From: Candidatus Enterococcus murrayae
GTDB lineage: Bacteria; Bacillota; Bacilli; Lactobacillales; Enterococcaceae
Assembly: GCF_017315985.1 (NCBI RefSeq)
Contig: NZ_JAFLVR010000011.1
Coordinates: forward strand, 62,001-126,000
Direction of reading: 5' to 3'
Length of the DNA stretch: 64,000 nucleotides
Numbering within the stretch: the stretch's first letter is position 1; every line of letters starts with the position of its first letter. The position numbers and the translations under genes are program-made. Below are positions 50,771-60,780 of the stretch, piece by piece. The notes under the pieces were generated by a model. The model saw only the letters and a list, made by a program, of their open reading frames with translations. It searched no databases and was not told where the DNA came from.

Positions 50771-51274
50771 TTATTGAATCAAATGCAAGAAACGTCTATT
50801 CCAAATATTCTCGTAAAAAGCAATAGTATCCGAAGCAGAAAGAAATTCATTGTCATAGGTGGTCGATCCATTTTTCAGCATGGTCAGCTGGTAGCCTAGG
50901 CCATGGGCAAATTTTATAGTGGTATCGACACAAAATTGGGTTTGGGCACCGCAAATTTCTAGGCTGGTGATTTGCTGTTGCTGTAAGAGAGCTTGCAGGT
51001 TAGTATGATAAAAGGAATTAGCATGTGTTTTTTGCACGATAATATCGTGTTCTTTGCGCTCTAATTCATCTACGATCTCCCAAGACTTCGAATTTGGAAC
51101 TAAGTCCTCGTCGCAGTGCTGAATGAAAATAATTGGTTTGATTTGTTCGCGATATAGTTTCATTCGTTGATTAACAAGCGTAATCAGATCAGAAAAATGA
51201 TCGATCGTCTTATCATCAAAGCAAACACCTTTTTGTAAATCAATAATCAATAGTGCCTCAGCAAGCTTCTCCAT
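50771..51274 (-). CDS. Isochorismatase-family cysteine hydrolase
   Basis: A 167-aa alpha/beta hydrolase with the family triad D12 (LLIIDLQKG), K82 (VQKTHANSF) and C115 (GAQTQFCVDTT). Members include nicotinamidases, isochorismatases and N-carbamoyl hydrolases; the substrate cannot be told here. AAATTTAATGGAG lies at its start. It sits on the minus strand between acpP and rnc, breaking an otherwise collinear operon. Confidence 0.9.
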   Translation of the reverse strand: MEKLAEALLIIDLQKGVCFDDKTIDHFSDLITLVNQRMKLYREQIKPIIFIQHCDEDLVPNSKSWEIVDELERKEHDIIVQKTHANSFYHTNLQALLQQQQITSLEICGAQTQFCVDTTIKFAHGLGYQLTMLKNGSTTYDNEFLSASDTIAFYENIWNRRFLHLIQ

Positions 51275-51366
51275 TAAATTTCCTCCGCTCTTTTTTCTAC
51301 TTTAACATTTTTAAAAGCAAGAAGAAAAAACTTCGATGAATTTTTGAAAATTTCTTACTATCGCGA

Positions 51367-51400
51367 CTTCTGATTTAAAATTTGTGGAAAAAACAGTATA
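51367..51400 (+). promoter_or_regulatory. Promoter of rnc
   Basis: TTTAAA, 17-nt spacer, perfect TATAAT in AGTATAATAAAG, about 35 nt before the start codon; the -35 element is weak. Confidence 0.5.
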
Positions 51401-51439
51401 ATAAAGCGTGATGGAAATCTCAAAAAAAGGAATGAGCCC

Positions 51440-52135
51440 ATGGATACACAGTTGATCAATGAATTGAAAGAAAACTACGGCATCGTCTTTCACGATGTTA
51501 ACTTATTGGAACAGGCGTTTACCCACTCATCATACGTGAATGAACACCGTAACATGAATATTTCAGATAATGAACGGTTAGAATTTTTAGGGGACGCTGT
51601 CTTAGAAATTCAAGTATCGGACTATTTGTATCACTATTATCCAAACCTGCCGGAAGGACGCTTGACCCGTCTGCGTTCGGCGATTGTACGAGAAGAAAGC
51701 CTATCAAAATTTGCGAAGGAATGCCATTTTGATCATTATATAATGTTGGGAAAGGGTGAAGAAAACTCTGGTGGCCGTGACCGAGCAGCACTTTTATGCG
51801 ACCTATTCGAGGCTTTTTTAGGTGCTTTATATTTAGATCAAGGTTATGATGTCGCGTTGCGATTTATCCAAACAGTTGTTTTCCCAAAGATTGAAGCAGG
51901 TGTTTTTACAAGAGAGATGGATCATAAGACTCGTCTGCAAGAGGTTTTACAAAAAAGCGGTGATGTGACGATCGATTATCGGTTGGTCAACGAAGAGGGC
52001 CCCGCTCATGAACGAGTTTTTACGATTGATGTTTATGCAGATGATCAATTGATCGGATCAGGACAAGGTAAATCAAAGAAATTAGCTGAACAGGATGCGG
52101 CGGAAAAGGCGTTGACAAAAATTTCGGAAAAATAA
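51440..52135 (+). CDS. rnc: Ribonuclease III
   Basis: A 231-aa double-strand-specific endoribonuclease for rRNA and mRNA processing. The signature NERLEFLGDAVLE is at 44-56; a C-terminal dsRNA-binding domain occupies about 158-231. It may cut the pnp leader stem in this same window (inference). ATG 51440 sits behind AAAAAAGGAATGAG. Confidence 0.96.
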   Translation: MDTQLINELKENYGIVFHDVNLLEQAFTHSSYVNEHRNMNISDNERLEFLGDAVLEIQVSDYLYHYYPNLPEGRLTRLRSAIVREESLSKFAKECHFDHYIMLGKGEENSGGRDRAALLCDLFEAFLGALYLDQGYDVALRFIQTVVFPKIEAGVFTREMDHKTRLQEVLQKSGDVTIDYRLVNEEGPAHERVFTIDVYADDQLIGSGQGKSKKLAEQDAAEKALTKISEK

Positions 52136-52235
52136 TCAGCTTCTCTTGAGAGATTCAGAATGATAAACGTCGCGGGTAGAACTGTTTCTGTAAGTATTGA
52201 CTATATCCAGCTTAACGAACATGTATAATTCTAAG

Positions 52236-52263
52236 TTGCACAGCATTTTCCATTGCTGTGCAA
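52236..52263 (+). other. Perfect 10-bp hairpin upstream of smc
   Basis: TTGCACAGCA pairs with TGCTGTGCAA around an 8-nt loop. The T run comes 11 nt later, so it is at best a weak terminator or a leader structure for smc. Confidence 0.6.
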
Positions 52264-52301
52264 GTTCGTATGGCTTTTTATGAAATTTTAGGAGGAGCAT
52301 T

Positions 52302-55300
52302 TTGTATTTAAAAAGAATTGAAATCGCCGGCTTTAAATCTTTTGCCGATCGGACTAAAATTGAATTTGAACCAGGTGTGACAGCAGTCATTGGACCAAAC
52401 GGCAGCGGCAAAAGCAACATCACTGAAGCAATTCGCTGGGTCTTGGGAGAACAGTCTGCGAAAAGTCTGCGTGGGGGGAAGATGCCGGATATTATTTTTG
52501 CTGGTTCGGAATCACGAAAACAGTTAAATATTTCGGAAGTAACGGTTGTATTAGACAACACGGATCATTATTTGCCATTGGCCTTTAGTGAAGTTAGTGT
52601 AACGAGACGTTATCGCCGAACAGGTGAGAGTGATTTTTTCATTAATAAGAAGGCCTGTCGTTTGAAAGATATCCAGGACTTGTTCATGGATTCTGGTTTA
52701 GGAAAAGAGTCTTTCTCAATTATTTCTCAAGGGAAAGTCGAAGCAATTTTTGCCAGCAAACCTGAAGATCGTCGTGGTATTTTTGAAGAGGCTGCCGGTG
52801 TTCTGAAATATAAGCAACGAAAACGCAAAGCAGAGCAAAAGCTTTTTGAGACAGAGGATAATCTTAGTCGGGTTCAGGACATTATTTATGAATTAGAAGA
52901 TCAGCTGACTCCTTTAGCTGCTCAAAGTGAAGCAGCTAAGGAGTTTTTGGCGCTTAAAAAAGAGTTAACAGCAACTGATGTCAGCTTAACGGTGGCTAAA
53001 ATCAAGCAGACTCGCGACTCATGGCAATCGGCTAAGGCTGATTTTGAAGAGCTATCCAAAACAGTTGAAGAAAAAAGCTGTTTTATTCAACAGACGGAAA
53101 TGCAGTTAGGAATATTGCGAGAAAAACGCGGCTCATTGGATGAACAGTTAGAAACAGGTCAGCAGCAGTTATTGCATTTATCGGAAGCATTAAAACAGGC
53201 TGAAGGACAGAAAGAACTGCTAAGCGAACGCTCCAAAAATACCCAAAAGACCAGCACAGAATATCAAGCTGCATTAACCGAACAACGCAAGAAAAAAACA
53301 GAGACACAGTTAAATTTGCAGGGAATTCAAACGCAGCAAGCTGAGAAACAAGCGGAAAAACTCGCACTGGAAGAAAAAATTCAGCAATTGATGGTAGAAG
53401 CAGAAAAATATAAAAAATCTCCAAAAGAATTATTGGAAGATCTGCGTGGTACATATGTTGAATTAATGCAGGAGTCTGCGAATGTCAGCAATGAGTTGAA
53501 GTATTTAGAGCGTCAGTATACCCAAGAAACGGCTAAAAACCAACAGAGTATGACACGCTTTGAAGCTTTACGGGAACAGCTGAAAGAGTTGACGACACAA
53601 CAAGAAGCTGCTGAGGCTAAGAGTCAGTCCTTAGAGAAGTGGTTGGCAAAAGAGCAAGAAAATTATCTTCGCTTAGCAGAAGAAAAGGATAGTGCACAGC
53701 AGCAATTGCAAAAAGAACAGCAGCTGATGTACGATTTGATGAGTCAGGTTCAGCAGGCGCGAGCACGACAAAAAAGTCTTCAGGAAATCCAAGAGAACTA
53801 TAGCGGTTTTTATCAAGGAGTCCGCAGTGTCCTGCAGCACAAAGATCAATTGAACGGAATTGTTGGTGCAGTGGCGGAGCTGATTCAAGTACCGCAAGAA
53901 TACACGTTGGCAATCGAGACTGCTTTAGGGGCGTCAGCTCAGCACATCATCGTAGAAAATGAAAAAGATGCGCGGCAAGGGATTACCTTCTTGAAAAAGC
54001 AGCGCAGTGGTCGAGGGACATTTCTTCCATTAACGACAATCAAACCGCGCAGTTTAGGAGTCCAGCAGTATCAAGCGCTTAAAGAAGAGGTTGGTTTTTT
54101 AGGAGTTGCCAGTGAGCTTGTGTCATTTTCAGAAAAGGTTGCTCCTGTCATGCAGAATCTATTAGGAGCAATCGTAATCGCCAAAGATCTAGATAGTGCG
54201 AATCGGCTTGCTCGTCAGTTGCGCTATCAAGTTCGGGTAGTCTCTTTAGATGGTGATGTGATGAACGCTGGAGGATCAATGACCGGCGGAGCCACCAAGC
54301 AAGGCAATCGAGGGAATTTGTTCAATCAAGGCCATGAATTAGCCGAATGGACAAAACGCTACGAAGAAATCAATCAAGCATTACAAACAAAGGAAAACTT
54401 CGTTCGTGAGCTGCAAACCAAAGTGGCTGAACAAACGGAGACCTTAGATAATTTACGTACGCAAGGTGAACAAACGCGTTTTGCATATCAAGAAGCACAA
54501 AGTAATGAAGAACGTGTCAGCGCTGAACTGGTCCGCTTGCAAAAAGAGCAGACGCTATTTTCTTATGAGGCGAAGGAACTGGAAAGCTTCTTAACAGATT
54601 ATCAGTCGCAAAAAGAAGTATTGGAAGTTCAACAAGTTGAATTAAAGACACAGCAAGAAAAAATCAATCAAGAAATTCAACAGATGAATGAAGAAAGCGA
54701 TCAGCTAGAAGAAAAACGAGCTAACATCAATGCTGAACTTAGCCGATTACAAGCTGATTATGCAGTATTAGATGAACGTTTGCTCTACTTAGAACGACAA
54801 GCATTAAGTTTTGAGGAGCAAATCAATGAGCTGATTAGTCAGATAACGAAGCTAGAGAACCAAATACTAGCACTTTCTAGTGACTCATCGGATCATGAGG
54901 AATCTGAGGAAAGTCTAAATCAACGATTGACAGAACTGGCTGTTGCTCGCGAACACTTGCAAGAGCAATTGAACTTATGGAAAGAAACACGTCAGAACTT
55001 GCAACGTCAAGTTGATCAGGCAGATAATGCATTGACTGAAGCCAATCGTGAGCAAAAACATTTATTGGCGCGGCAATCGCAGGCGGATGTTCAAAAAAAT
55101 CGTTATGAGCTGAAATTAGACAACGCTTTAGCTTATCTGCAGGAAGAATACAGCCTAACCTTTGAAGGTGCTGAAGCTCAAGCAAATCCTGAAATTGATC
55201 AGCTGGCTGCCCAAAATGAAGTTAGTCGATTGAAACAGGCAATCGAAAAACTAGGGCCAGTGAATCTAAATGCGATTGAGCAATATCAACAAGTCGAAGA

Positions 55301-55895
55301 ACGCTATGACTTTCTTACCACACAACGTGACGATCTATTATCAGCTAAAGAGCAGTTGTTTGAGACAATGGATGAGATGGACGATGAAGTTAAAACTCGT
55401 TTCTACACGACATTCCAAGCAATTCGCGAGAAATTTAATCTGGTATTTCCCAACATGTTTGGCGGAGGTAGAGCAGAGCTGGTGTTAACAGATCCAGATG
55501 ATTTATTAAACACAGGAATTGAAATCGAGGCACAACCGCCAGGGAAAAAATTGCAAAGTTTATCGCTTCTTTCTGGTGGAGAACGCGCATTAACGGCTAT
55601 CGCATTATTGTTCTCAATCATTCAGGTTCGTCCAGTACCATTTTGTGTTTTAGATGAAGTTGAAGCTGCTTTAGATGAAGCGAATGTCGCTCGTTTTGGT
55701 CGTTATTTGAGTGCTTTCCAAAACGATACGCAGTTCATTGTAGTTACACACAGAAAAGGGACGATGGAAGCTGCAGACGTACTCTATGGTGTTACGATGC
55801 AAGAATCCGGTGTTTCAAAAATTATTTCAGTGCGACTTGAGGAAGTAAAAGATGACGGGAAATTTCAAGTGAAGGAAGGGGAATCTCTGGAATGA
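52302..55895 (+). CDS. smc: Chromosome segregation protein SMC
   Basis: A 1197-aa condensin ATPase. Walker A GPNGSGKSN is at 31-39, two long coiled coils flank a hinge at about 510-660, and the C-terminal head has LSGGERALTA near 1091 and Walker B VLDEVEAALD near 1116. It starts at TTG 52302 behind AGGAGGAG. It compacts and segregates the chromosome with ScpA/B. Its TGA overlaps the next ATG. Confidence 0.97.
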   Translation: MYLKRIEIAGFKSFADRTKIEFEPGVTAVIGPNGSGKSNITEAIRWVLGEQSAKSLRGGKMPDIIFAGSESRKQLNISEVTVVLDNTDHYLPLAFSEVSVTRRYRRTGESDFFINKKACRLKDIQDLFMDSGLGKESFSIISQGKVEAIFASKPEDRRGIFEEAAGVLKYKQRKRKAEQKLFETEDNLSRVQDIIYELEDQLTPLAAQSEAAKEFLALKKELTATDVSLTVAKIKQTRDSWQSAKADFEELSKTVEEKSCFIQQTEMQLGILREKRGSLDEQLETGQQQLLHLSEALKQAEGQKELLSERSKNTQKTSTEYQAALTEQRKKKTETQLNLQGIQTQQAEKQAEKLALEEKIQQLMVEAEKYKKSPKELLEDLRGTYVELMQESANVSNELKYLERQYTQETAKNQQSMTRFEALREQLKELTTQQEAAEAKSQSLEKWLAKEQENYLRLAEEKDSAQQQLQKEQQLMYDLMSQVQQARARQKSLQEIQENYSGFYQGVRSVLQHKDQLNGIVGAVAELIQVPQEYTLAIETALGASAQHIIVENEKDARQGITFLKKQRSGRGTFLPLTTIKPRSLGVQQYQALKEEVGFLGVASELVSFSEKVAPVMQNLLGAIVIAKDLDSANRLARQLRYQVRVVSLDGDVMNAGGSMTGGATKQGNRGNLFNQGHELAEWTKRYEEINQALQTKENFVRELQTKVAEQTETLDNLRTQGEQTRFAYQEAQSNEERVSAELVRLQKEQTLFSYEAKELESFLTDYQSQKEVLEVQQVELKTQQEKINQEIQQMNEESDQLEEKRANINAELSRLQADYAVLDERLLYLERQALSFEEQINELISQITKLENQILALSSDSSDHEESEESLNQRLTELAVAREHLQEQLNLWKETRQNLQRQVDQADNALTEANREQKHLLARQSQADVQKNRYELKLDNALAYLQEEYSLTFEGAEAQANPEIDQLAAQNEVSRLKQAIEKLGPVNLNAIEQYQQVEERYDFLTTQRDDLLSAKEQLFETMDEMDDEVKTRFYTTFQAIREKFNLVFPNMFGGGRAELVLTDPDDLLNTGIEIEAQPPGKKLQSLSLLSGGERALTAIALLFSIIQVRPVPFCVLDEVEAALDEANVARFGRYLSAFQNDTQFIVVTHRKGTMEAADVLYGVTMQESGVSKIISVRLEEVKDDGKFQVKEGESLE

Positions 55896-56707
55896 TAAAA
55901 TTAGTGGCGATTGATTTAGATGGTACATTATTAACTGACGCAAAGACGATCTCCGATGCAAATAAAAAAATACTAGCAGAAGCAAAAGCTAGAGGGGTTA
56001 AAATTGTAATCTGCACAGGTCGTCCATTGATTGCGATTAAAGATTATCTATCTGAGTTGAACCTGCTTGATGCAGATGATTACTCGATCACGTTCAATGG
56101 TGGATTGATTCAAACGAATACAGGAGAAATTTTAGGTAAGACAGCAATGAAATTGTCAGAGGTGAAGCATATCTATCAATTATTGAAGAAACTTGACTTG
56201 CCAATGGATGTGTTGTCAGATGCCTTATGTTTCCAATTTGAAACTTCGGAGAATCATCCTTCAATTTATCCGACTTTGAACAAAGCACTGACCTATGTGC
56301 CTAAGACCGTAGAGACATTAAAGGAGGATACGTTATATAACAAGGTTGTTTCAGCTGTTGACGCGGAATATTTAGATCAGCAGATTGCCTTGATTTCTCC
56401 GGAAGAATACGAACACTTTGAAATTTTTAAAACTAGACCAAATTTATTAGAATTTATGCCTCGAGGTGTGACAAAAGCATTTGGTCTTTCAGTGCTAGGA
56501 GAGCACCTTGGAATTGAAGCACATGAAATGATGGCTTTAGGTGATGAAGCAAATGATTTATCAATGATCACTTACGCAGGTATGGGGGTAGCGATGGAAA
56601 ATGCTACTGAGTGTGTTAAATCTGCCGCTAATTTTGTGACTAGAACCAATCAAGCTGACGGCGTTGCCCATGCTATCCAAAAATTCGTGTTTGATGAATT
56701 GAACTAA
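55892..56707 (+). CDS. Cof-type HAD-IIB sugar/cofactor phosphatase
   Basis: A 271-aa HAD hydrolase with DLDGTLLTD (nucleophile D8), CTGRP motif II, and GDEANDLSMI motif IV, with the C2B cap typical of YidA/Cof. Such enzymes dephosphorylate sugar phosphates or flavin/pyridoxal phosphates; the substrate is unclear. The ATGA overlap with smc and position before ftsY indicate cotranscription. Confidence 0.92.
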   Translation: MIKLVAIDLDGTLLTDAKTISDANKKILAEAKARGVKIVICTGRPLIAIKDYLSELNLLDADDYSITFNGGLIQTNTGEILGKTAMKLSEVKHIYQLLKKLDLPMDVLSDALCFQFETSENHPSIYPTLNKALTYVPKTVETLKEDTLYNKVVSAVDAEYLDQQIALISPEEYEHFEIFKTRPNLLEFMPRGVTKAFGLSVLGEHLGIEAHEMMALGDEANDLSMITYAGMGVAMENATECVKSAANFVTRTNQADGVAHAIQKFVFDELN

Positions 56708-56724
56708 ATAAGGGGGGATTTTAA

Positions 56725-58074
56725 ATGGGATTATTTGACCGCATAAAAAAGGCCTTTACCGGTGAACAAAACGAAGAAACTGAAAAACAAGAAGAGGTCG
56801 TTGAAGATAAAGTAGCTTCTGATGCCGGAGACGAGACGGAAACGAAAGAATTAGTCGAAACGCCCGTTGAGGATGAGGCTGCTGAAGACGAAGAGGTGGT
56901 TGAAGAATCACAGGAGCGAGCAACGGAGGAGCTGGATAGTCAGTCACAGGAGCTATCTGCGGATGAAGCGGATAACACAGAGAATGTCGAACAAGCGGAT
57001 GATTTGTTAACGACCAGCGAAGAACTATCAGATGAGCAGACGGAAGACAGCAAAGAAGCAACCGAAGACGAAGCTGATTCGACTGTAGTTGAACCAGAAG
57101 TCAGTATTCCAGCAGAATCTGCACAAACGGAAGAGACGGTTCAAGAAAAGTATGACAAAGGTTTAGAAAAGACACGCAAGTCTTTTGGAGAACGGATGAA
57201 TGAATTATTTGCTCGTTTCCGTCGAGTAGATGAAGAGTTCTTCGAGGAACTGGAAGAAACGTTGATAGGAGCTGATGTCGGCTTTGATACCGCTATTAAA
57301 CTGACGGATTCTCTACGACAAGAGGTCAAATTAAAAAATGCTAAGAAGCCTGCCCAAGTCCAAAATGTTATCATTGAAAAACTGGTAGAAATCTATGAGG
57401 CAGAAGGTATTAATGAAAATAATAAAATCAACCTGCAAACTGATGGTTTAAGTGTAATTCTATTTGTTGGTGTTAACGGTACTGGAAAAACGACCAGTAT
57501 CGGAAAGTTGGCAAATCAGTATAAAAACGAAGGAAAGAAAGTTTTATTAGCAGCAGCTGATACGTTCCGCGCGGGAGCAATTGACCAATTAGTCGTTTGG
57601 GGACAACGCTCTGGTGTAGAGGTTGTTCGCGGCAATGCTGGCGGGGATCCGGCGGCTGTGGTTTTCGATGCAGTAGATAAAGCCAAAAAAGAAAACTATG
57701 ACATTTTACTGATCGATACAGCAGGACGCTTGCAAAATAAAGTGAATTTGATGAATGAGTTGGAAAAAATCAAACGAGTAATTAAGCGCGAGTTTCCAAC
57801 GGCACCACATGAGGTATTATTAGTTGTTGATGCGACAACAGGGCAAAATGCATTAGTACAAGCGCGTCAATTTAAAGAGACAACGGACGTCACAGGGTTA
57901 GTCCTAACGAAACTAGATGGAACTGCAAAAGGTGGAATTGTTCTGGCGATCAGAAACGAGCTGCATCTGCCAGTAAAACTTGTTGGTTTGGGTGAAGGGC
58001 TTAATGACCTTGAGGCATTCGATCCAAATGATTTTGCTGTGGGATTATTTAAAGGATTGCTGAAAGAAGAGTAA
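56725..58074 (+). CDS. ftsY: Signal recognition particle receptor FtsY
   Basis: A 449-aa membrane-targeting GTPase. Residues about 12-140 form a long, strongly acidic A domain; the NG domain follows with GVNGTGKTT near 249, DTAGR near 332 and [10 protein letters not shown] near 394. It docks SRP-ribosome complexes at the Sec translocon. A GGGGGGA site precedes the ATG. Confidence 0.97.
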   Translation: MGLFDRIKKAFTGEQNEETEKQEEVVEDKVASDAGDETETKELVETPVEDEAAEDEEVVEESQERATEELDSQSQELSADEADNTENVEQADDLLTTSEELSDEQTEDSKEATEDEADSTVVEPEVSIPAESAQTEETVQEKYDKGLEKTRKSFGERMNELFARFRRVDEEFFEELEETLIGADVGFDTAIKLTDSLRQEVKLKNAKKPAQVQNVIIEKLVEIYEAEGINENNKINLQTDGLSVILFVGVNGTGKTTSIGKLANQYKNEGKKVLLAAADTFRAGAIDQLVVWGQRSGVEVVRGNAGGDPAAVVFDAVDKAKKENYDILLIDTAGRLQNKVNLMNELEKIKRVIKREFPTAPHEVLLVVDATTGQNALVQARQFKETTDVTGLVLTKLDGTAKGGIVLAIRNELHLPVKLVGLGEGLNDLEAFDPNDFAVGLFKGLLKEE

Positions 58075-58076
58075 AA

Positions 58077-58114
58077 AAAGAACTGTTGAGTTTTTTTCTC
58101 AACAGTTCTTTTGC
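58077..58114. terminator. ftsY terminator
   Basis: AAAGAACTGTTGAG pairs with CTCAACAGTTCTTT across seven T, flanked by A and T runs, so it can work in both directions. It overlaps the end of the small minus-strand ORF. Confidence 0.92.
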
Positions 58115-58305
58115 TTATTTTGAAAATAAGGTGGGACATGCAGGCTGACATTGTTTTGTCGAGCATTAGCATCCATTATTCGGTGAACCTCGTCGCAATG
58201 AAACTGGTGCTGGTGATGAGGACGTAATACAACGAATTCTTCTAACTCTGTTTCTTGAAGCAAATGAGACGTATTGCTTATCAATTGATGATCGTTTTTC
58301 ACCAT
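58099..58305 (-). CDS. Hypothetical small His-rich protein
   Basis: A possible 68-aa ORF. ATG 58305 has GGAGG at 8-nt spacing, which supports translation. It carries a histidine-rich stretch RPHHQHQFHCDEVHR in the middle, suggestive of metal binding, and no membrane segment. Its stop codon lies in the shared terminator stem. I do not recognise the family. It could also be a chance ORF. Confidence 0.5.
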   Translation of the reverse strand: MVKNDHQLISNTSHLLQETELEEFVVLRPHHQHQFHCDEVHRIMDANARQNNVSLHVPPYFQNKQKNC

Positions 58306-58479
58306 AGGCGAGGCCTCCATTCTCTTAATAGACTAGCAATTTAAAGCTATATTTAAATTAAAAATGTTATTACCATTATTTAATCATAATGCCATTAAAA
58401 ACGCTATCCCTTTTTCAAGCATTTCCGTTCTGTTTCTGGATATTCTTCTATATAATGTAGCTGGGAGGACTATGGACAA

Positions 58480-60741
58480 ATGAATACAAAAAAAATGATG
58501 GCACAAGAAAAGGTTAAACCTTTTTTGCTGCAAGCACGCTATGGGATCGAAAAAGAAAGTCAACGGGTTACCCTCAATGGGGATCTTGTACAGACGGATC
58601 ATCCAACCCTTGTGGGAAATCGGAATTTTCATCCTTATATTCAAACAGATTTTTCTGAAACACAATTAGAATTGATTACCCCAGTCGCTGAATCAGTCAA
58701 TGAAGTGTTGGCTTATTTAGAGGCGATTCATGATGTTGCACAACGAAGTATGCCGAAGGATGAAATGATGTGGCCTTTATCCATGCCGCCAATACTTCCT
58801 GAAAAAGAAGAAGCTATTCAGATCGCGAAGTTAGAACGACATGCAGATGTCTTATATCGGCGTTACTTAGCACGTGAGTACGGGAAGCGGAAACAAATGG
58901 TGAGCGGGATTCATTTCAATTTTGAATATGGATTAGACTTAGTAAGGCAGCTGTTTTTAACACAAACAGAAGAAGCATCTATGGAGGATTTCAAGACCCG
59001 TTTATACATGAAGATCGCGCGTAATTTTTTACGCTATCGTTGGCTGTTAACATACTTGTTTGGAGCTAGCCCGCTAAGTGAGGACCGCTACTTTGATAGC
59101 GAGGATCGTCCCAAGGAACCTGTACGGAGCATTCGTACTAGTCATTATGGGTATGTTAATAAACCGGATGTACAAGTGTCTTATGAAACACTGACCCGCT
59201 ACAGCGAGGATTTAGCAGAAAATGTTGCACAGGGGCGATTATCGGAAGAAAAAGAATTTTACGCACCGATTCGTATGCGCGGTGGAAAAAAGGTTGCGGA
59301 TCTTTTTCATACGGGCATCCGTTATGTGGAGTTGCGAAATATTGATTTGAATCCCTTTGACCGTGTCGGAATTGATGCTGATGAGATCGAGTTTATTCAT
59401 TTGTTTATGCTTTATTTGCTATGGACTGATGAGAAATTACCGGCTGATGAGTGGGTAGCGGAAGGCAATCGCATTAGTGATGAGGTTTCATTAGAACATC
59501 CAGCAAAACCGACCGCTCATTTAGCAGAAGGACAAAGGATTTTTACTGAAATGCAGCTAATGGCTGATGAACTAGAATTAGACGGTGCAGATTTACTTAA
59601 GAAATATCAAGTTTGGCTAGATCGACCAGAAGAAACTTTAGCGGCGAGAGTACTCGCTTTAGATGAAGCCGAAGGACAAGACGTAGCAGCAACGAAATTA
59701 GGACGCAAGTTTTATGACCAAGCTTGGGCCCGTCCTTATCAATTGGCTGGTTTTCAGGAAATGGAGTTATCGACGCAAAACTTATTGTTTGACGCCATTC
59801 AGAAGGGAATTGAGGCCGAGGTCTTGGATCGACAGGATCAGTTTGTAAAGCTGCAGCATGGCGATCATCAAGAATTAGTAAAGAATGGAAATATGACTAG
59901 CAAAGATACTTATATAGCACCTTTGCTGATGGCGAATAAAACAGTCACTAAACTCGTTTTAGCGCGGGCTGGTTTTCGTGTGCCGGATGGCGAAACATTT
60001 AGCTCGATTGAAGCAGCGAAAAAAGCCTATCCACGTTTTGCTCAAAAAGCTTTCGTAATTAAGCCCAAATCAACGAATTACGGCTTGGGCATCACTATCT
60101 TCAAAGGTGAAACATCAATGACTGATTTCAACGCTGGACTGGCGATTGCTTTTGCGGAGGATGATGAGGTTATCATTGAAGAGTTTTTGCCGGGAACTGA
60201 ATACCGCTTCTTCGTAATCGATCACCAAGTCAAGGCGGTCTTGCTGCGAACCCCTGCTAATGTTATAGGGGACGGCGAACGAACGATTGAGGAGCTAGTA
60301 GCTGAAAAGAATGCGGACCCTCTGCGTGGACTGAATCATCGATCACCATTGGAAAAAATCCAGTTGGGTGATTTAGAACAATTGATGCTGAAGGAGCAAG
60401 GGCTGCGCATTGACAGTGTTCCTGAAAAGGATCAGCAAGTCTTCTTGCGAGAAAATTCAAATGTATCTACTGGCGGTGATTCCATTGACGTTACAGATGA
60501 CATTCATGAAAGCTATAAACAATTAGCGATCGATGCAGTTGAAGTTTTAGGAGCCAGCATCAGCGGTATTGATTTAATTATTCCGGATAAAGACAAACCC
60601 TATGAAGTACATGAGGACTATGGGATTATCGAGGCCAACTTTAATCCAATGATGCACATGCATATTTATCCTTATATTGGAAAAAGCCGTCGTTTAACAT
60701 TGGACGTTCTGCGCTTCTTGTATCCTGAAATGAATATCTAA
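58480..60741 (+). CDS. gshF: Bifunctional glutamate-cysteine ligase / glutathione synthetase
   Basis: A 753-aa fusion enzyme that makes glutathione in two ATP-dependent steps. Residues 1 to about 480 are a GshA-type ligase (YGIEKESQRV near the start). Residues about 490-753 are an ATP-grasp domain (KPKSTNYGLGI, IIEEFLPGTEYRF, EANFNPMMHMH) rather than an E. coli-like GshB. This GshF form is typical of streptococci, enterococci and Listeria. A three-codon ORF (ATG 58472) lies between the GGGAGG site and the start and overlaps it. Confidence 0.96.
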   Translation: MNTKKMMAQEKVKPFLLQARYGIEKESQRVTLNGDLVQTDHPTLVGNRNFHPYIQTDFSETQLELITPVAESVNEVLAYLEAIHDVAQRSMPKDEMMWPLSMPPILPEKEEAIQIAKLERHADVLYRRYLAREYGKRKQMVSGIHFNFEYGLDLVRQLFLTQTEEASMEDFKTRLYMKIARNFLRYRWLLTYLFGASPLSEDRYFDSEDRPKEPVRSIRTSHYGYVNKPDVQVSYETLTRYSEDLAENVAQGRLSEEKEFYAPIRMRGGKKVADLFHTGIRYVELRNIDLNPFDRVGIDADEIEFIHLFMLYLLWTDEKLPADEWVAEGNRISDEVSLEHPAKPTAHLAEGQRIFTEMQLMADELELDGADLLKKYQVWLDRPEETLAARVLALDEAEGQDVAATKLGRKFYDQAWARPYQLAGFQEMELSTQNLLFDAIQKGIEAEVLDRQDQFVKLQHGDHQELVKNGNMTSKDTYIAPLLMANKTVTKLVLARAGFRVPDGETFSSIEAAKKAYPRFAQKAFVIKPKSTNYGLGITIFKGETSMTDFNAGLAIAFAEDDEVIIEEFLPGTEYRFFVIDHQVKAVLLRTPANVIGDGERTIEELVAEKNADPLRGLNHRSPLEKIQLGDLEQLMLKEQGLRIDSVPEKDQQVFLRENSNVSTGGDSIDVTDDIHESYKQLAIDAVEVLGASISGIDLIIPDKDKPYEVHEDYGIIEANFNPMMHMHIYPYIGKSRRLTLDVLRFLYPEMNI

Positions 60742-60780
60742 AAAAAATGACCTGCGCTGCTATCGCGTAGGTCATTTTTT
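60742..60780. terminator. Bidirectional terminator between gshF and the LOG-family gene
   Basis: AAAAAATGACCT pairs with AGGTCATTTTTT around a 15-nt loop containing GCG/CGC. Confidence 0.88.
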
